Made by a program: the position numbers and the translations under genes. Below, in pieces: positions 1 to 8,416 of a DNA stretch of 64,000 nt. The stretch covers positions 7,020,194 to 7,084,193 of the forward strand of contig OZ025224.1 of NCBI GenBank assembly GCA_964019055.1, read 5' to 3'. Under the pieces are notes generated by a model, which worked only from the letters and a program-made list of their open reading frames with translations, ran no database searches and had not been told where the DNA came from. The DNA comes from Anthopleura xanthogrammica. Lineage: Eukaryota; Cnidaria; Anthozoa; Actiniaria; Actiniidae. Position 1 is the first letter of the stretch; the number at the start of each line of letters is the position of its first letter.

Positions 1-41
1 GTAATTGTGGTCTGCGGTGACTTCATACCATTATTACTTAA

Positions 42-277
42 GGGCGATGTTACACGAGACGATTTGCAACGACGATTTTTCGCAACACGCCGTTGCGCAA
101 AAGGTTCATACCATGTAACATGCCAGATGGAACTATTTTTTTTTTTGCGTAATTCGACTTCAGGCAATACGTTGCGAGATGGTGATCTTAAGTCAAAACC
201 TTTCAACTCAAAATGACGAATTTTTCGCAGCGTTGAACGAAAAATCGTCGTTGCAAATCGTCTCGTGTGACATCGCC
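42..277. mobile_element. TTAA-flanked MITE, copy 1
   Basis: A 236-bp non-autonomous element whose ends are inverted repeats of about 44 bp (left arm begins GGGCGATGTTACACGAGACG; right arm is its complement with one base missing and one change). It is bounded by TTAA on both sides (38-41 and 278-281). TTAA duplication is known from piggyBac and Kolobok-type elements, but no transposase is encoded. The same element sits upstream of the start exon of genes A, B and C, so it travelled with the duplicated unit. Confidence 0.8.
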
Positions 278-281
278 TTAA

Positions 282-615
282 CTTCTGTGAACTCGAACAT
301 GTAACATTACAGGCTGCCAAAGTGAGGTGTTGCACTGCAACGCGATCTCAGCAACTTAAAGCGACTTGAAAAATATGCCTTAAAATTGCGAGAAAGTGGC
401 GTTGCATGCAAGACAAATTGCTGGGAAAATTAAACAGTGTAAAAGGACCTTCAGTTAAAGCTGCAGTATTTGTCATGATTTTTTTTTGTTGGATACAGAA
501 TGTTTCCCATGATCTCAGCTTTGTAGGTTTTTGATGACTAACTTGATTAAAATAAATGAAAATATTAACTAAACAATTGAAAGGCTTTTCACCGGTTTGG
601 AAAATTTTCCTCAAG
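282..615 (-). pseudogene. Unit-border remnant: intron 6 and truncated exon 6
   Basis: This stretch matches intron 6 of the gene family (for example 9680-9968) and ends in a decayed 3' part of exon 6 (about 569-615). The exon 6 donor, GTAATA in the intact genes, has lost its GT here, and the exon is cut off after about 45 bases, where a SINE remnant follows. It is therefore the scar of an additional, mostly deleted gene copy between tandem units. The same scar recurs at 16977-17310. Confidence 0.7.
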
Positions 616-781
616 TTGAAGTAGTCCCGGTCAGTCCAATACTCAGGGTCTTAAAATAACTGATGAGAATACGCTGCCTTTGTCATTATACCCGCTACAA
701 ATGGTTAGACATTCACGTGACTCGGATGACCACGTTCATGGCGGTCACGTCACCAATCAACTAGTGACGTTCAAAGAGGAC
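616..781 (+). mobile_element. Degenerate tRNA-derived SINE, 3' part
   Basis: Matches the internal part of the tRNA-derived SINE seen complete at 32848-33224, including the motif CTCAGGGTCTTAAAATAACT and the segment around GGCGGTCACGTC. The A box and most of the B box are missing. The BEL/Pao element is inserted into this remnant, which resumes at 7929. Confidence 0.65.
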
Positions 782-1209
782 TGTTATAGCTTATGCATAA
801 TCGGCGCCTGCATAGGAAAATTGGGGTGCCTGTGTTAGAGAGAGAGAGAGAGACTAGGACTATAAAACACGAGGTTTAACTGCGAGCGAGGAGAGTCAGT
901 TGTTTTTCTACGAAGTATGTACAAATAGAAGATCCTTATCCCCTGGACACGCGCTACATATGTAAGTTCGTACATTTTCTAGTTTATAGTTTCATATACT
1001 CGTAGTGACCGTATATTTTTCGGTTCCTAGCGAATCGTGAATCGTGAATCGTATTACACCGTGATTAATAGAGAATTGTGTAACCGCGAAGTCGATTATT
1101 GGTCGCTGAACTTGAACTCCGTATATTGACATTGAAACGAAAATAAAAGAATTGACTATATACGCATCTCGATATCTAGTCCTTGGGATAGAGCTTGAAA
1201 GCCACTACA
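782..1209 (+). repeat. 5' LTR of BEL/Pao element
   Basis: Starts TGTTATAGC and ends CACTACA. Contains an AG microsatellite, a TATAAAA box at 861, a TCAGT initiator-like motif at 896 and an AATAAA-type signal near 1142, the usual U3-R-U5 order. I see no convincing tRNA primer-binding site directly after position 1209. Confidence 0.93.
861..900 (+). promoter_or_regulatory. LTR promoter: TATA box and initiator
   Basis: TATAAAA at 861-867 is followed about 30 bp later by TCAGT (896-900), an initiator consensus seen in many retroelement LTRs. The spacing fits a core RNA polymerase II promoter. The 3' LTR holds an identical copy, which could read out rightward toward the 3' end of gene A, antisense to it. 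Confidence 0.6.
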
Positions 1210-1258
1210 ATTCGATATGTAGTCAAATCTTAACGAACATTTAGAACAACAACACAAC

Positions 1259-4200
1259 ATGAACGCCGAAGGAAATCCGAACTTGAGTATCCGCGAACAA
1301 CAACAACAGGAGAGAATCTTGGAACTAGAGAAACAGCTTGAAAACATGATGAAAGGTCCCACTGAATATGGAAAACAAATCGAACGAGAATTGGAACCTG
1401 AATATCGAAGAAGCCGAAGAATTATTAGAGAAAATATGCAAGATTTCGAAGGCCGCAAGGCGGAAGAGATCATACGAAGACGAAATTCCTTATCGGGATA
1501 CTTATCTCACCTGTCAAGGCTCATCAACCTAATTAGAGAGGTGGAACAATGCATCGAGGCTGAAAAAATTGCCGATTATTTGAAGAAACTGAAATTTGCA
1601 TTTGAATTATACAGAAATGAATACAGTGTTTACATCAAAGAAGATGTAAGTGAATCAGAACTTTATCGAGTGAAACAACAACACGAGCAAGCTAAAGACA
1701 ATTACCATCAGTGCGCTTTTGCCGCCTGTGAGCGTTTGAGACATATCCAACAATTCGAAGATGATGGATCCCAGTCAACTCGCCGACAAAGAGATGATGA
1801 GGTAATTAGCCAATATTCTTACGCACAGGGGTCTACTAAGTCGAAAAATAGATCGTTGAGCTCTTCGAAGAAACGAGAACTCCAGAGGACCGCGGAATTG
1901 AAGAAAATGATTGCAGAACAGGCTGAAGAAGTAGCGAAATTGGAAGCGGAAATGGAAAAGCGGAAGATTGACATTGAATTGGAGAAACAAAAGACGGTTA
2001 GAAAGCTGAGATTTGAGGCCGACATAGCCCAAAAGGAAGCCGAATTGTTGTCGGATAACGAAGAGTTCGACCAAGACATACCACGTGGCCCCTACATTTA
2101 CGCGAGCACTCCATTGACAAGAGATGAACAGACTAACTCCTGGGTTATGAAGGAAGCCGCAAACATTCACAAACTGGATGAATGTGAAGAGAGAACAAGA
2201 AGAGAACATCACGACTATTATCTTCAAGAATCTGCGCACTTCAAGAATTACGATGAGTATCGAGAAGACTCACCACGCCCCAAGAGGTACTACAGGGATT
2301 CAGAAGGCGCTGAGAATAACCACGCCCAAAGTCCCATGACTGACGGAAGACGCCATCCTCCTGAGCGATCTCGAAAAGAAGAATCCATCTTGCAAGAAAC
2401 TACAACCCACAATGCAATTATGCTGAAGTTGAACATGTTGCAAGCCATGCAGCCTGTAAAGTTCTCCGAAGACGCTGACGACTTTCCCAGTCTCAGAAAT
2501 CGTCTCAGAGACAATCTAGAAGACGGATTACTGACCAATGGACAAAAGATGGAGTTCTTACCGAAGTTTGTCTGCGGAGAAGCATATGAAGTAGTCCAAC
2601 GAGCGTCTGGATGCAAGTACGACGATGTGGTAAAGCTGTTAGAGGAACGATACGGACACCCATCCGCGATTGCTGCCGCATGCATCGAAAAACTTACCGT
2701 TGGTCCGAAGTTAGCCCATGATGACAACAAAGGATTACGTAACTTTGCAGAACAACTTGAATCAGCATCGAAGAAGCTGGGAGGAGAATATGAAGTCGAA
2801 GCAAGCACGACGTCGAACCTGAAGCTGATTGTAAGTAGATTGCCAAACTACCTATCAGCAAGGTGGGGAGATACCCTGTACTCCATCAGAGAGAAAGGCA
2901 GGTCACCGAAGTTGAAGGACCTTGCCGCACTTGTGAAAAGACAAGCAGCAATCAAGAACGATCCCGCCTTTGTCACTCCATCGTCATCACGGAACAGTGA
3001 ATCGAAAACGAACACTGCTAGACCAATGAGATTCACTCACAAGGTAATGAAAGCTCAACCTCTGCTGAAAACCGCCACCTTCACGACCGACGTCAAACCT
3101 AGAGAAGCATATCATGCCGGTAGAAAAACAGAAAACGCAAGTACACCGGGTCGCTGTGTCTGCTGCTCTAGAAGCCATGACCTTCTACATTGTATACAGT
3201 TCGCAAGTAAAGACATCGCCGAAAGATGGAACATCGTGAAGAACAATAAACTATGTCATGTTTGTTTGAAAGCGGGACACTTGAGAACACAATGCAGATC
3301 GAACGAGAACTGTGGATGCGGAAGTGAGCGACGCCACCACAAGCTGCTACACAACCCTCCCAGACCGAAAGCAGCTCCAGTCGACAAGAAAGCTGAAGAA
3401 AGGGAACACGAAAAGACCGCACAAAGAAAGGATCCACCGAGCAACGACCAGAAGCCTGCTCCTGAACAGAGGAAAACCGACCAGTACGCAACCAACGTAG
3501 GGAATACAGAAAAAAGTATTCTTCTGCATGTGGTACCGATAAAGATCTCCGCGCCGGAAGGAAGTGCGATAACGACGTATGGACTCTTGGACAACGGGTC
3601 CCGCGCCACGGTAGTCGATGCCGAAGTGGCAAAGATTATAGGACTCAAAGGAAGAAAGGAAAGAATATCGGTCAACACACTGATGAATAAAGAAGAAGAA
3701 GAGTTCCAACTGGCTGAGTTCCAGATACAGTCTGCCGATGGCGAAGGACAACCAATCACGGTCGAGGAAGGGTTGATATCACAAAAATTCAACATTTCTG
3801 AAGACCTCTTGCCTTCCAATATTAACAGAAACGCGTACCCTCATCTGGTAGACATTGAAGTACCGGAAGTAGAAATCCCACGGGTATCTGTGCTGATTGG
3901 CAAGGATGTCGACGAAGCACACGAGGTACTTGAAGTACGAAAATCTGATGAATCTACCTGTAAGCTCCAGGCGCAGAGAGGGCCCCTCGGCTGGGTCGTT
4001 ACGGGTACCATTGAAGAAAAAACAAAACGAAAGAAACTTGACTTGAACTTTACTGACATAGAAAACCTGAAGTTGCGTGAACAGATAGAAAGATTCTGGA
4101 AGATAGATGACTACGGAACGAGGCAAAGTGTCAAAGAACAAGAGGTGCTTTCGAGAGAAGATATGAGAGCAGTAGCGAAGCTTGAAGAGACAACAGTGTT

Positions 4201-7200
4201 TAAAGAGGGACATTACGAGACCGGACTGCTGTGGAAGAAAGATGATGTGAAATTGCCAAACAATCGCGAGCAAGCTGAAAAGAGACTGCTGAGCCTCAAG
4301 AAGAGGTTTCAAAAGGATAGAGTGTTCGAAGAAACTTATCGCGACACCATGAACGGCTACATCGAAAACGGATACGCGCGCAAACTCTCCGCTGAAGAAA
4401 TTTCGCAGATTGGAGCGCGAACATGGTACTTACCTCACTTCGGAGTTTCAAACGTTAACAAACCAGGAAAAGTACGTATTGTCTTCGATGCCGCTGCTGA
4501 ACATGAAGGTACGTCACTGAACAAGAACCTACTACAGGGACCCGACTGCACGAACAGTCTACTTGGCGTATTACTGCGCTTCCGTGAAGACAGAGTCGCA
4601 CTTGTAGCGGACATCCAAGGGATGTTCCATCAGGTCGGAGTACGTGAAGAAGATCAAGACTCGCTGAGATTCTTATGGTGGAGCGGGGATGCTAATGACC
4701 CTCCCGAAGAATATGTGATGACAGTCCACATATTTGGCGCAAGGGACTCGCCGTGCGTAGCAAACTCAACCCTAAAGAAGACAGCGGACGACAATCACGA
4801 CGCCTTTGACCCTTCGACAGTTAGTACTGTAAAGAACAATTTTTACGTGGACGACGTTTTAAAGTCGCTACCTGATGCTGACGCTGCAACGCATATGGCC
4901 GACCAACTGACGCAGCTGTGTATGAAAGGAGGCTTCAAGTTGATGAAGTTCATGAGCAACGACCGCAAGGTCTTAGCTGAAATACCAGAAGAAAAGAGAG
5001 CTACGTCCCTTCTCGATTTGAAATTCCAAGAACTACCCACAGAACGAGCCCTTGGTGTACGCTGGGATGTCGAGTCGGACACGTTTGGTTTTAAAGTGTC
5101 AGAATTGCAGAAACCGAATACGATGAGAGGAGTTCTTTCAACCATTAGTGCAGTTTTCGACCCTCTGAGCTTTGCAGCACCGGTGATATTGCCTGCAAAA
5201 CGAATCATGCAAGAACTTTGGAAGAAGAAGTATAAGTGGGACCAACCACTTGAAGGAGAGATCCTACGAAAATGGTCAACATGGAAAGAGAATCTTCCAC
5301 TACTTGAGCAAGCACGCGTACCAAGATGTTATTTTACGCGAGCAAGTGAACAGAGAATCTCTCTTGAGCTTCACCACTTCTGTGATGCGTCCGAGGTCGG
5401 GTACGGAGCAGTTTCATACTTGAGAGCCGAGTATCAAGATGGAAGAATCGAATGCTCATTTTTGATGGCCAAGTCCAGAAACACCCCTATCAAGACCCTC
5501 ACCATCCCTCGTCTGGAACTGCAGTCAGCAGTACTAGCAACGCGTCTTGATAAGGCAGTCAGGAACGAGCTTGAGCTTCATGTCCAGCAAGTAACATTTT
5601 GGACTGACTCCATGATAGTTCTAAACTATATCAGAAACGAAACTCGACGTTTCCAAACGTACGTCGCAAACAGAGTGACCGAAATTAGAGAGCAAACAAC
5701 GCCCGACCAGTGGAGACATTGTCCAGGCAAGGACAATCCTGCAGATGATGCAAGCCGTGGTCTTGACACTCAAGAATACCTCAAGAACCAACGCTGGCTA
5801 AAAGGACCAGAGTTCCTGTGGAAGACGAAAGAGAACTGGCCCGAGAACAAGTTTGAAGAAGTTAGCGTACAAGATCTGGAAGTTAAGAAAGAAGTTTATT
5901 TGACCGTACCTGAACGCAGATCATCTGTGGAGGAACTCACAAGGAGATATTCCAACTGGATAGTACTCCTGCGCCGAGTTGCCTGGCTAGTCAAATTCAC
6001 GGAATGGATCAAGTCCCGACGCATGAAAGAGAAACATATATCTACAGAAGACCTGGAGAACGCTAAATTGAAGGTTGCAAGGATCGTGCAACGTGAAGCC
6101 TTTTCCGAAGAAATGCAGAGCCTCAAGAAGAAGAAACAAGTTCAAGGACACAGCCCAACGGCAAGTCTAAGCCCAAAGTTACATGATGATGGTCTACTTC
6201 GTGTTGGTGGAAGATTGGCCAAGGCACCAATCTCCCAAGACGCAATGCACCCAATAATTTTGCCTCGGAAAAGTCACGTTACGACAATCTTGATACGTTA
6301 CTTGCATGAGAAGAACGGACACTGTGGTCAAGAGCAAGTACTAGCCCTCCTGAGAGAGCAATTCTGGGTGATCCAAGCACGAGTTGCCATAAAAAGAATC
6401 CTCGGAAGATGTATCGATTGCAAGAAACAAAGACCACGAACGACAAACCAAGAAATGGGTGAGCTACCAATAGTTCGCTTAACCCCATTTGAACCACCAT
6501 TCACCTACACAGGGGTAGATTATTTTGGACCCTTCCATGTCAAGAGAGGTAGAGGACGAGTAACCGAGAAGAGATGGGGAGCCATCTTCGTGTGCATGAA
6601 CTCTCGCGCCGTCCACTTGGAGGTCGCAAAATCCCTGGAAACTGACGACTTTATCATGGTCTTGGTAAGGTTCCTGAACCGAAGAGGTCACGTCAAAGAA
6701 ATAAGATCGGATAATGGGACAAATTTTGTCGGAGCGGACAGAGAAATTAAGGAAGCCATTGAAGAGATAGACTCCCGCAAGATTGCAGGGGAGCTGATGG
6801 AACGCGGATGCAAATGGATATTCCATCCGCCAGCAGCCCCACACATGTCAGGTGTGTGGGAACGGCTTGTGAAAACTGTCAAGAGAAGCATTAAAGCTAT
6901 AATGGGACAAGAGCCAGTCAACGAAGAGGTGCTACATACCGTATTTACCGAGGCGGAGCGCATTTCCAATGGCAGACCGCTAACTCGAAATCCGCCGAAT
7001 CCTGATGATGACGAACCGTTAACCCCGAGTCATTTCCTGAACGTTCGCCCAACCACCAACCTACCATCTGAGATGATAGACGAATCGGACAAATACAGCA
7101 AGAAAAGATGGAGACAAGCACAGTTGTTAGCCAACCATTACTGGAAGAGGTGGTTAAAGGAATATATACCCTCGTTGCAAGAGAGGCAAAAATGGCGGCA

Positions 7201-7411
7201 ACCAAAGAGAAACATACAGATTGATGATTTGGTGCTGGTAGCTGACGAAAACTCTACAAGGAACAAGTGGCCGCTAGGCAGGGTTACTAAGGTGTTCCCA
7301 GGAAGCGATGGTTTGGTTCGAAGTGTAGAAGTGAAGACCAAGGAAAACACCTACCGACGTCCAATCCACAAGTTATGCTTGCTAGAAGCGGAAGATGAAG
7401 ATGACGTTTGA
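1259..7411 (+). CDS. BEL/Pao gag-pol polyprotein
   Basis: A single uninterrupted 2050-residue frame from ATG to TGA, the normal size for BEL/Pao elements. Visible in order: a charged coiled-coil N-terminus (about 1-260); a DUF1759-like capsid region (395-560); a Cys/His zinc-knuckle region (630-700); a retropepsin-type aspartic protease with LLDNGSR, the expected family variant of DTG (near 775); a reverse transcriptase with YVDD (near 1196); the Pao/A17 RNase H region with HHFCDASEVGYGAV (near 1372); the integrase HHCC zinc finger (1682-1720); an integrase core with acidic residues in TGVDYFGP (1754), RSDNGTNF (1817) and WERLVK (1867); and a DUF5641-like C-terminus. No frame breaks are seen, so the copy could be active. 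It makes replication proteins for its own retrotransposition; no envelope gene is present. Confidence 0.95.
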   Translation: MNAEGNPNLSIREQQQQERILELEKQLENMMKGPTEYGKQIERELEPEYRRSRRIIRENMQDFEGRKAEEIIRRRNSLSGYLSHLSRLINLIREVEQCIEAEKIADYLKKLKFAFELYRNEYSVYIKEDVSESELYRVKQQHEQAKDNYHQCAFAACERLRHIQQFEDDGSQSTRRQRDDEVISQYSYAQGSTKSKNRSLSSSKKRELQRTAELKKMIAEQAEEVAKLEAEMEKRKIDIELEKQKTVRKLRFEADIAQKEAELLSDNEEFDQDIPRGPYIYASTPLTRDEQTNSWVMKEAANIHKLDECEERTRREHHDYYLQESAHFKNYDEYREDSPRPKRYYRDSEGAENNHAQSPMTDGRRHPPERSRKEESILQETTTHNAIMLKLNMLQAMQPVKFSEDADDFPSLRNRLRDNLEDGLLTNGQKMEFLPKFVCGEAYEVVQRASGCKYDDVVKLLEERYGHPSAIAAACIEKLTVGPKLAHDDNKGLRNFAEQLESASKKLGGEYEVEASTTSNLKLIVSRLPNYLSARWGDTLYSIREKGRSPKLKDLAALVKRQAAIKNDPAFVTPSSSRNSESKTNTARPMRFTHKVMKAQPLLKTATFTTDVKPREAYHAGRKTENASTPGRCVCCSRSHDLLHCIQFASKDIAERWNIVKNNKLCHVCLKAGHLRTQCRSNENCGCGSERRHHKLLHNPPRPKAAPVDKKAEEREHEKTAQRKDPPSNDQKPAPEQRKTDQYATNVGNTEKSILLHVVPIKISAPEGSAITTYGLLDNGSRATVVDAEVAKIIGLKGRKERISVNTLMNKEEEEFQLAEFQIQSADGEGQPITVEEGLISQKFNISEDLLPSNINRNAYPHLVDIEVPEVEIPRVSVLIGKDVDEAHEVLEVRKSDESTCKLQAQRGPLGWVVTGTIEEKTKRKKLDLNFTDIENLKLREQIERFWKIDDYGTRQSVKEQEVLSREDMRAVAKLEETTVFKEGHYETGLLWKKDDVKLPNNREQAEKRLLSLKKRFQKDRVFEETYRDTMNGYIENGYARKLSAEEISQIGARTWYLPHFGVSNVNKPGKVRIVFDAAAEHEGTSLNKNLLQGPDCTNSLLGVLLRFREDRVALVADIQGMFHQVGVREEDQDSLRFLWWSGDANDPPEEYVMTVHIFGARDSPCVANSTLKKTADDNHDAFDPSTVSTVKNNFYVDDVLKSLPDADAATHMADQLTQLCMKGGFKLMKFMSNDRKVLAEIPEEKRATSLLDLKFQELPTERALGVRWDVESDTFGFKVSELQKPNTMRGVLSTISAVFDPLSFAAPVILPAKRIMQELWKKKYKWDQPLEGEILRKWSTWKENLPLLEQARVPRCYFTRASEQRISLELHHFCDASEVGYGAVSYLRAEYQDGRIECSFLMAKSRNTPIKTLTIPRLELQSAVLATRLDKAVRNELELHVQQVTFWTDSMIVLNYIRNETRRFQTYVANRVTEIREQTTPDQWRHCPGKDNPADDASRGLDTQEYLKNQRWLKGPEFLWKTKENWPENKFEEVSVQDLEVKKEVYLTVPERRSSVEELTRRYSNWIVLLRRVAWLVKFTEWIKSRRMKEKHISTEDLENAKLKVARIVQREAFSEEMQSLKKKKQVQGHSPTASLSPKLHDDGLLRVGGRLAKAPISQDAMHPIILPRKSHVTTILIRYLHEKNGHCGQEQVLALLREQFWVIQARVAIKRILGRCIDCKKQRPRTTNQEMGELPIVRLTPFEPPFTYTGVDYFGPFHVKRGRGRVTEKRWGAIFVCMNSRAVHLEVAKSLETDDFIMVLVRFLNRRGHVKEIRSDNGTNFVGADREIKEAIEEIDSRKIAGELMERGCKWIFHPPAAPHMSGVWERLVKTVKRSIKAIMGQEPVNEEVLHTVFTEAERISNGRPLTRNPPNPDDDEPLTPSHFLNVRPTTNLPSEMIDESDKYSKKRWRQAQLLANHYWKRWLKEYIPSLQERQKWRQPKRNIQIDDLVLVADENSTRNKWPLGRVTKVFPGSDGLVRSVEVKTKENTYRRPIHKLCLLEAEDEDDV

Positions 7412-7484
7412 ACCAAGAGACTCAGACTTTACGTTTATAATTAGTTGATACTGTTGAATGAACGATTTAGTAGGAACCGTTCAT

Positions 7485-7495
7485 AGGGGGCGGAA
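7485..7495 (+). other. Polypurine tract
   Basis: The purine-rich run AGGGGGCGGAA (one C) lies immediately before the 3' LTR, where plus-strand DNA priming is expected. Confidence 0.6.
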
Positions 7496-7923
7496 TGTTA
7501 TAGCTTATGCATAATCGGCGCCTGCATAGGAAAATTGGGGTGCCTGTGTTAGAGAGAGAGAGAGAGACTAGGACTATAAAACACGAGGTTTAACTGCGAG
7601 CGAGGAGAGTCAGTTGTTTTTCTACGAAGTATGTACAAATAGAAGATCCTTATCCCCTGGACACGCGCTACATATGTAAGTTCGTACATTTTCTAGTTTA
7701 TAGTTTCATATACTCGTAGTGACCGTATATTTTTCTGTTCCTAGCGAATCGTGAATCGTGAATCGTATTACACCGTGATTAATAGAGAATTATGTAACCG
7801 CGAAGTCGATTATTGGTCGCTGAACTTGAACTCCGTATATTGACATTGAAACGAAAATAAAAGAATTGATTATATACGCATCTCGATATCTAGTCCTTGG
7901 GATAGAGCTTGAAAGCCACTACA
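7496..7923 (+). repeat. 3' LTR of BEL/Pao element
   Basis: The same 428-bp length and ends as the 5' LTR. Three substitutions separate them: CGGTTCC versus CTGTTCC, GAATTGTG versus GAATTATG, and TTGACTAT versus TTGATTAT. The target duplication AGGAC follows at 7924-7928. Confidence 0.93.
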
Positions 7924-8342
7924 AGGACCACGAGTTTATCAGTAAATTACTGTCAAGTGTTGTCCTCTATATAAATAGCGTTAATTTTTTCTATTTGTTT
8001 GTTTAAAAAACATTGGTATTGTTCAAGTTCAAATTTTTTACATTACAGTTGATTTTTATGAATGATTTGCTCTTAAACGAGGCTAAATCTGTACAAATGA
8101 GCCTGTAGTCAAGGAACACAGCGGTATTTACTGAATATACCTCTTTAGCTCGGGTGTAATGGACACACGTGAAAAAAGTCTGCGCATGCTCTAAGTCTGT
8201 ATGCAAATTAGTCGAAAGTGTCTTCGTGCTGTTGTAAAAATATTCAAATTTGACTTTCACACTTGCCTGAAGAATAGACTTTACAAAATGCCAAAACTTA
8301 AAGTCAGTTCTTGAAACTTAAGGTTTATTCTTTCATATTGTC

Positions 8343-8348
8343 TTTATT
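8343..8348 (-). terminator. Candidate poly(A) signal of gene A
   Basis: AATAAA on the minus strand about 70 bases beyond the stop codon of gene A. The motif is conserved at the equivalent place in every copy of the unit (for example near 17891 and 39369). Confidence 0.45.
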
Positions 8349-8416
8349 AATACAGTATCTTGGTCCCTCGAAAGTATACCCACGAAATTGTTTGTATACT
8401 CGGAGAAAACAAGCGT

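Larger units (their letters stand above)
782..7923 (+). mobile_element. Complete BEL/Pao LTR retrotransposon
   Basis: A 7142-bp element bounded by two 428-bp LTRs that begin TG and end CA, and flanked by a 5-bp target duplication AGGAC (777-781 and 7924-7928). The uninterrupted site is present in the paralogous unit near 17472, which confirms the insertion point. The two LTRs differ at only three positions that I can find, so the insertion is recent. Inside is one long open frame with BEL/Pao domain order (capsid-like, zinc knuckle, protease, reverse transcriptase, RNase H, integrase). It postdates the duplication that separated units A and B, because B lacks it. Confidence 0.95.
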
